A stretch of DNA of 6,216 nucleotides. Origin: Gammaproteobacteria bacterium (lineage in GTDB: Bacteria; Pseudomonadota; Gammaproteobacteria; GCA-001735895). A program made the position numbers and the translations under genes. The notes beneath the pieces were generated by a model. It did no database searches. It had not been told where the DNA came from and saw only the letters and a list, made by a program, of their open reading frames with translations. Shown one piece after another: positions 5,539 to 6,216 of this stretch. The stretch spans positions 1-6,216 of the forward strand of contig JAASSH010000141.1 in the NCBI GenBank assembly GCA_021767985.1, written 5' to 3'. Positions within the stretch are counted from its first letter, which is position 1. The number at the start of each line of letters is the position of its first letter.

Positions 5539-6216
5539 AGTTCAGGCGCGCAACCATACACGCCTACTGGTTGATGTTCGTCGCCACGGTTATCACCGTG
5601 GGCATCGTCACTTCGAGCCAGTTGGTGACCGAGCGCATCGGGCTGTTGCTGGATCGCCAGGCCAGCGAATTGCTGGCGGCCGATATGGTGATCGTTGCGA
5701 GTGCCGAATTCGATAGCGCCTACCGCCAGGAGGCGCAGCAGCGAGGCCTGCAGGTCAGCAGCAGCGTCAGCCTGCGCACCGCGATTTTTATCGATGACGA
5801 TCCGCGGCTGGTAGAACTCAAGGCGGTCGACAACACGTACCCGTTGCGTGGGCGTCTGGAACGAGCACAGGAAGTCGCCGGAGAGCGTACGGTCAGCAAT
5901 GAGATTCCCGCACGCGGCGAGGTATGGGTGGATACCAAGCTGGCGCAACTGGTCGGTCAATCCCTGTCGCTCGGTGAGAGCAACTTCGACACCCGTTGGT
6001 TGTTGACTTTCGAACCCGACCGCGGCGGCGCGATTTTCAACCTGGCGCCGCGTGTGCTGCTGACTATCGACGACCTCCCCGCGACCGGACTCGTCGTCCC
6101 GGGAAGCCGGGTACGTTACCGCATGATGTTTGCCGGGGAACAGGCTGACATCAATCGCTTCAAAACCTGGCTCACGCTGAACCTGAAACCGGGTGAAGAG
6201 GTCCAGGACCTGGAAA
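5535..6216 (+). CDS. ybbP: ABC transporter permease YbbP, N-terminal part (runs off window)
   Basis: A frame opening at GTG 5535 stays open to the window edge, giving 227 codons plus one base; E. coli YbbP has roughly 800 residues. Residues 1-10 are basic, followed by a first membrane helix at about 11-28. A periplasmic MacB-type core domain then begins. Family-typical stretches are LLAADMVI (46-53), LKAVDNTYPLRG (95-106), EPDRGGAIFNLAPRVL (160-175) and TGLVVPGSR (184-192). The start codon overlaps the ybbA stop (GTGA), so the two are one operon and form the YbbA-YbbP complex in the inner membrane. YbbAP has been linked to TesA, in keeping with the adjacent divergent tesA. The gene is cut by the window, not visibly broken. 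Confidence 0.93.
   Translation, partial: MKFRRATIHAYWLMFVATVITVGIVTSSQLVTERIGLLLDRQASELLAADMVIVASAEFDSAYRQEAQQRGLQVSSSVSLRTAIFIDDDPRLVELKAVDNTYPLRGRLERAQEVAGERTVSNEIPARGEVWVDTKLAQLVGQSLSLGESNFDTRWLLTFEPDRGGAIFNLAPRVLLTIDDLPATGLVVPGSRVRYRMMFAGEQADINRFKTWLTLNLKPGEEVQDLE

Noticed and set aside
5169..5960. Minus-strand frame of 263 codons across ybbA and ybbP
   Set aside because: It is antisense to the ybbA signature and Walker B motifs and the ybbP start; long shadows are common in GC-rich codon usage.

Overview
The window looks like chromosomal DNA of a gammaproteobacterium. The main evidence is the right-hand block, where tesA diverges from ybbA-ybbP as in Escherichia coli, together with a YigB-like HAD phosphatase. 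The ispG protein is of the long, roughly 407-residue type that I associate with beta-/alphaproteobacteria and Xanthomonadales rather than the shorter E. coli type. This suggests a lineage outside the enterics. There are no mobile elements, CRISPR arrays, tRNAs or rRNAs.

Left part (1-2171, all + strand): a cyclic-di-GMP signalling neighbourhood. A soluble diguanylate cyclase with intact GGDEF and I-site motifs (196-1125) is preceded by a convincing sigma-54 type -24/-12 element with an exact IHF consensus match just upstream. After a 438-base gap come a single-domain STAS protein (anti-anti-sigma type, 1564-1866) and, 11 bases later, a PilZ protein with intact c-di-GMP-binding motifs (1878-2171). 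Synthesis, a partner-switch component and a receptor for the same second messenger therefore sit side by side. The heptamer TGCGATA occurs four times in the non-coding DNA of this part, counting both strands, and I did not see it in the coding sequence.

Middle (2168-4252): ispG (MEP isoprenoid pathway) on the minus strand converges on the PilZ gene with overlapping stop codons. It diverges from a HAD-family phosphatase gene across about 168 bases that hold two pairs of helically phased direct repeats.

Right part (4242-6216): tesA (secreted GDSL lysophospholipase/thioesterase, minus strand) converges on the HAD gene with an 11-base overlap and diverges from ybbA with a 23-base overlap of the two 5' ends. 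ybbA overlaps ybbP by the tetramer GTGA. ybbP runs off the right edge, with 227 codons visible.

Most of the window is conserved housekeeping DNA. The part most worth a second look is the GGDEF / STAS / PilZ cluster with its regulatory DNA. I see no clearly unprecedented system.
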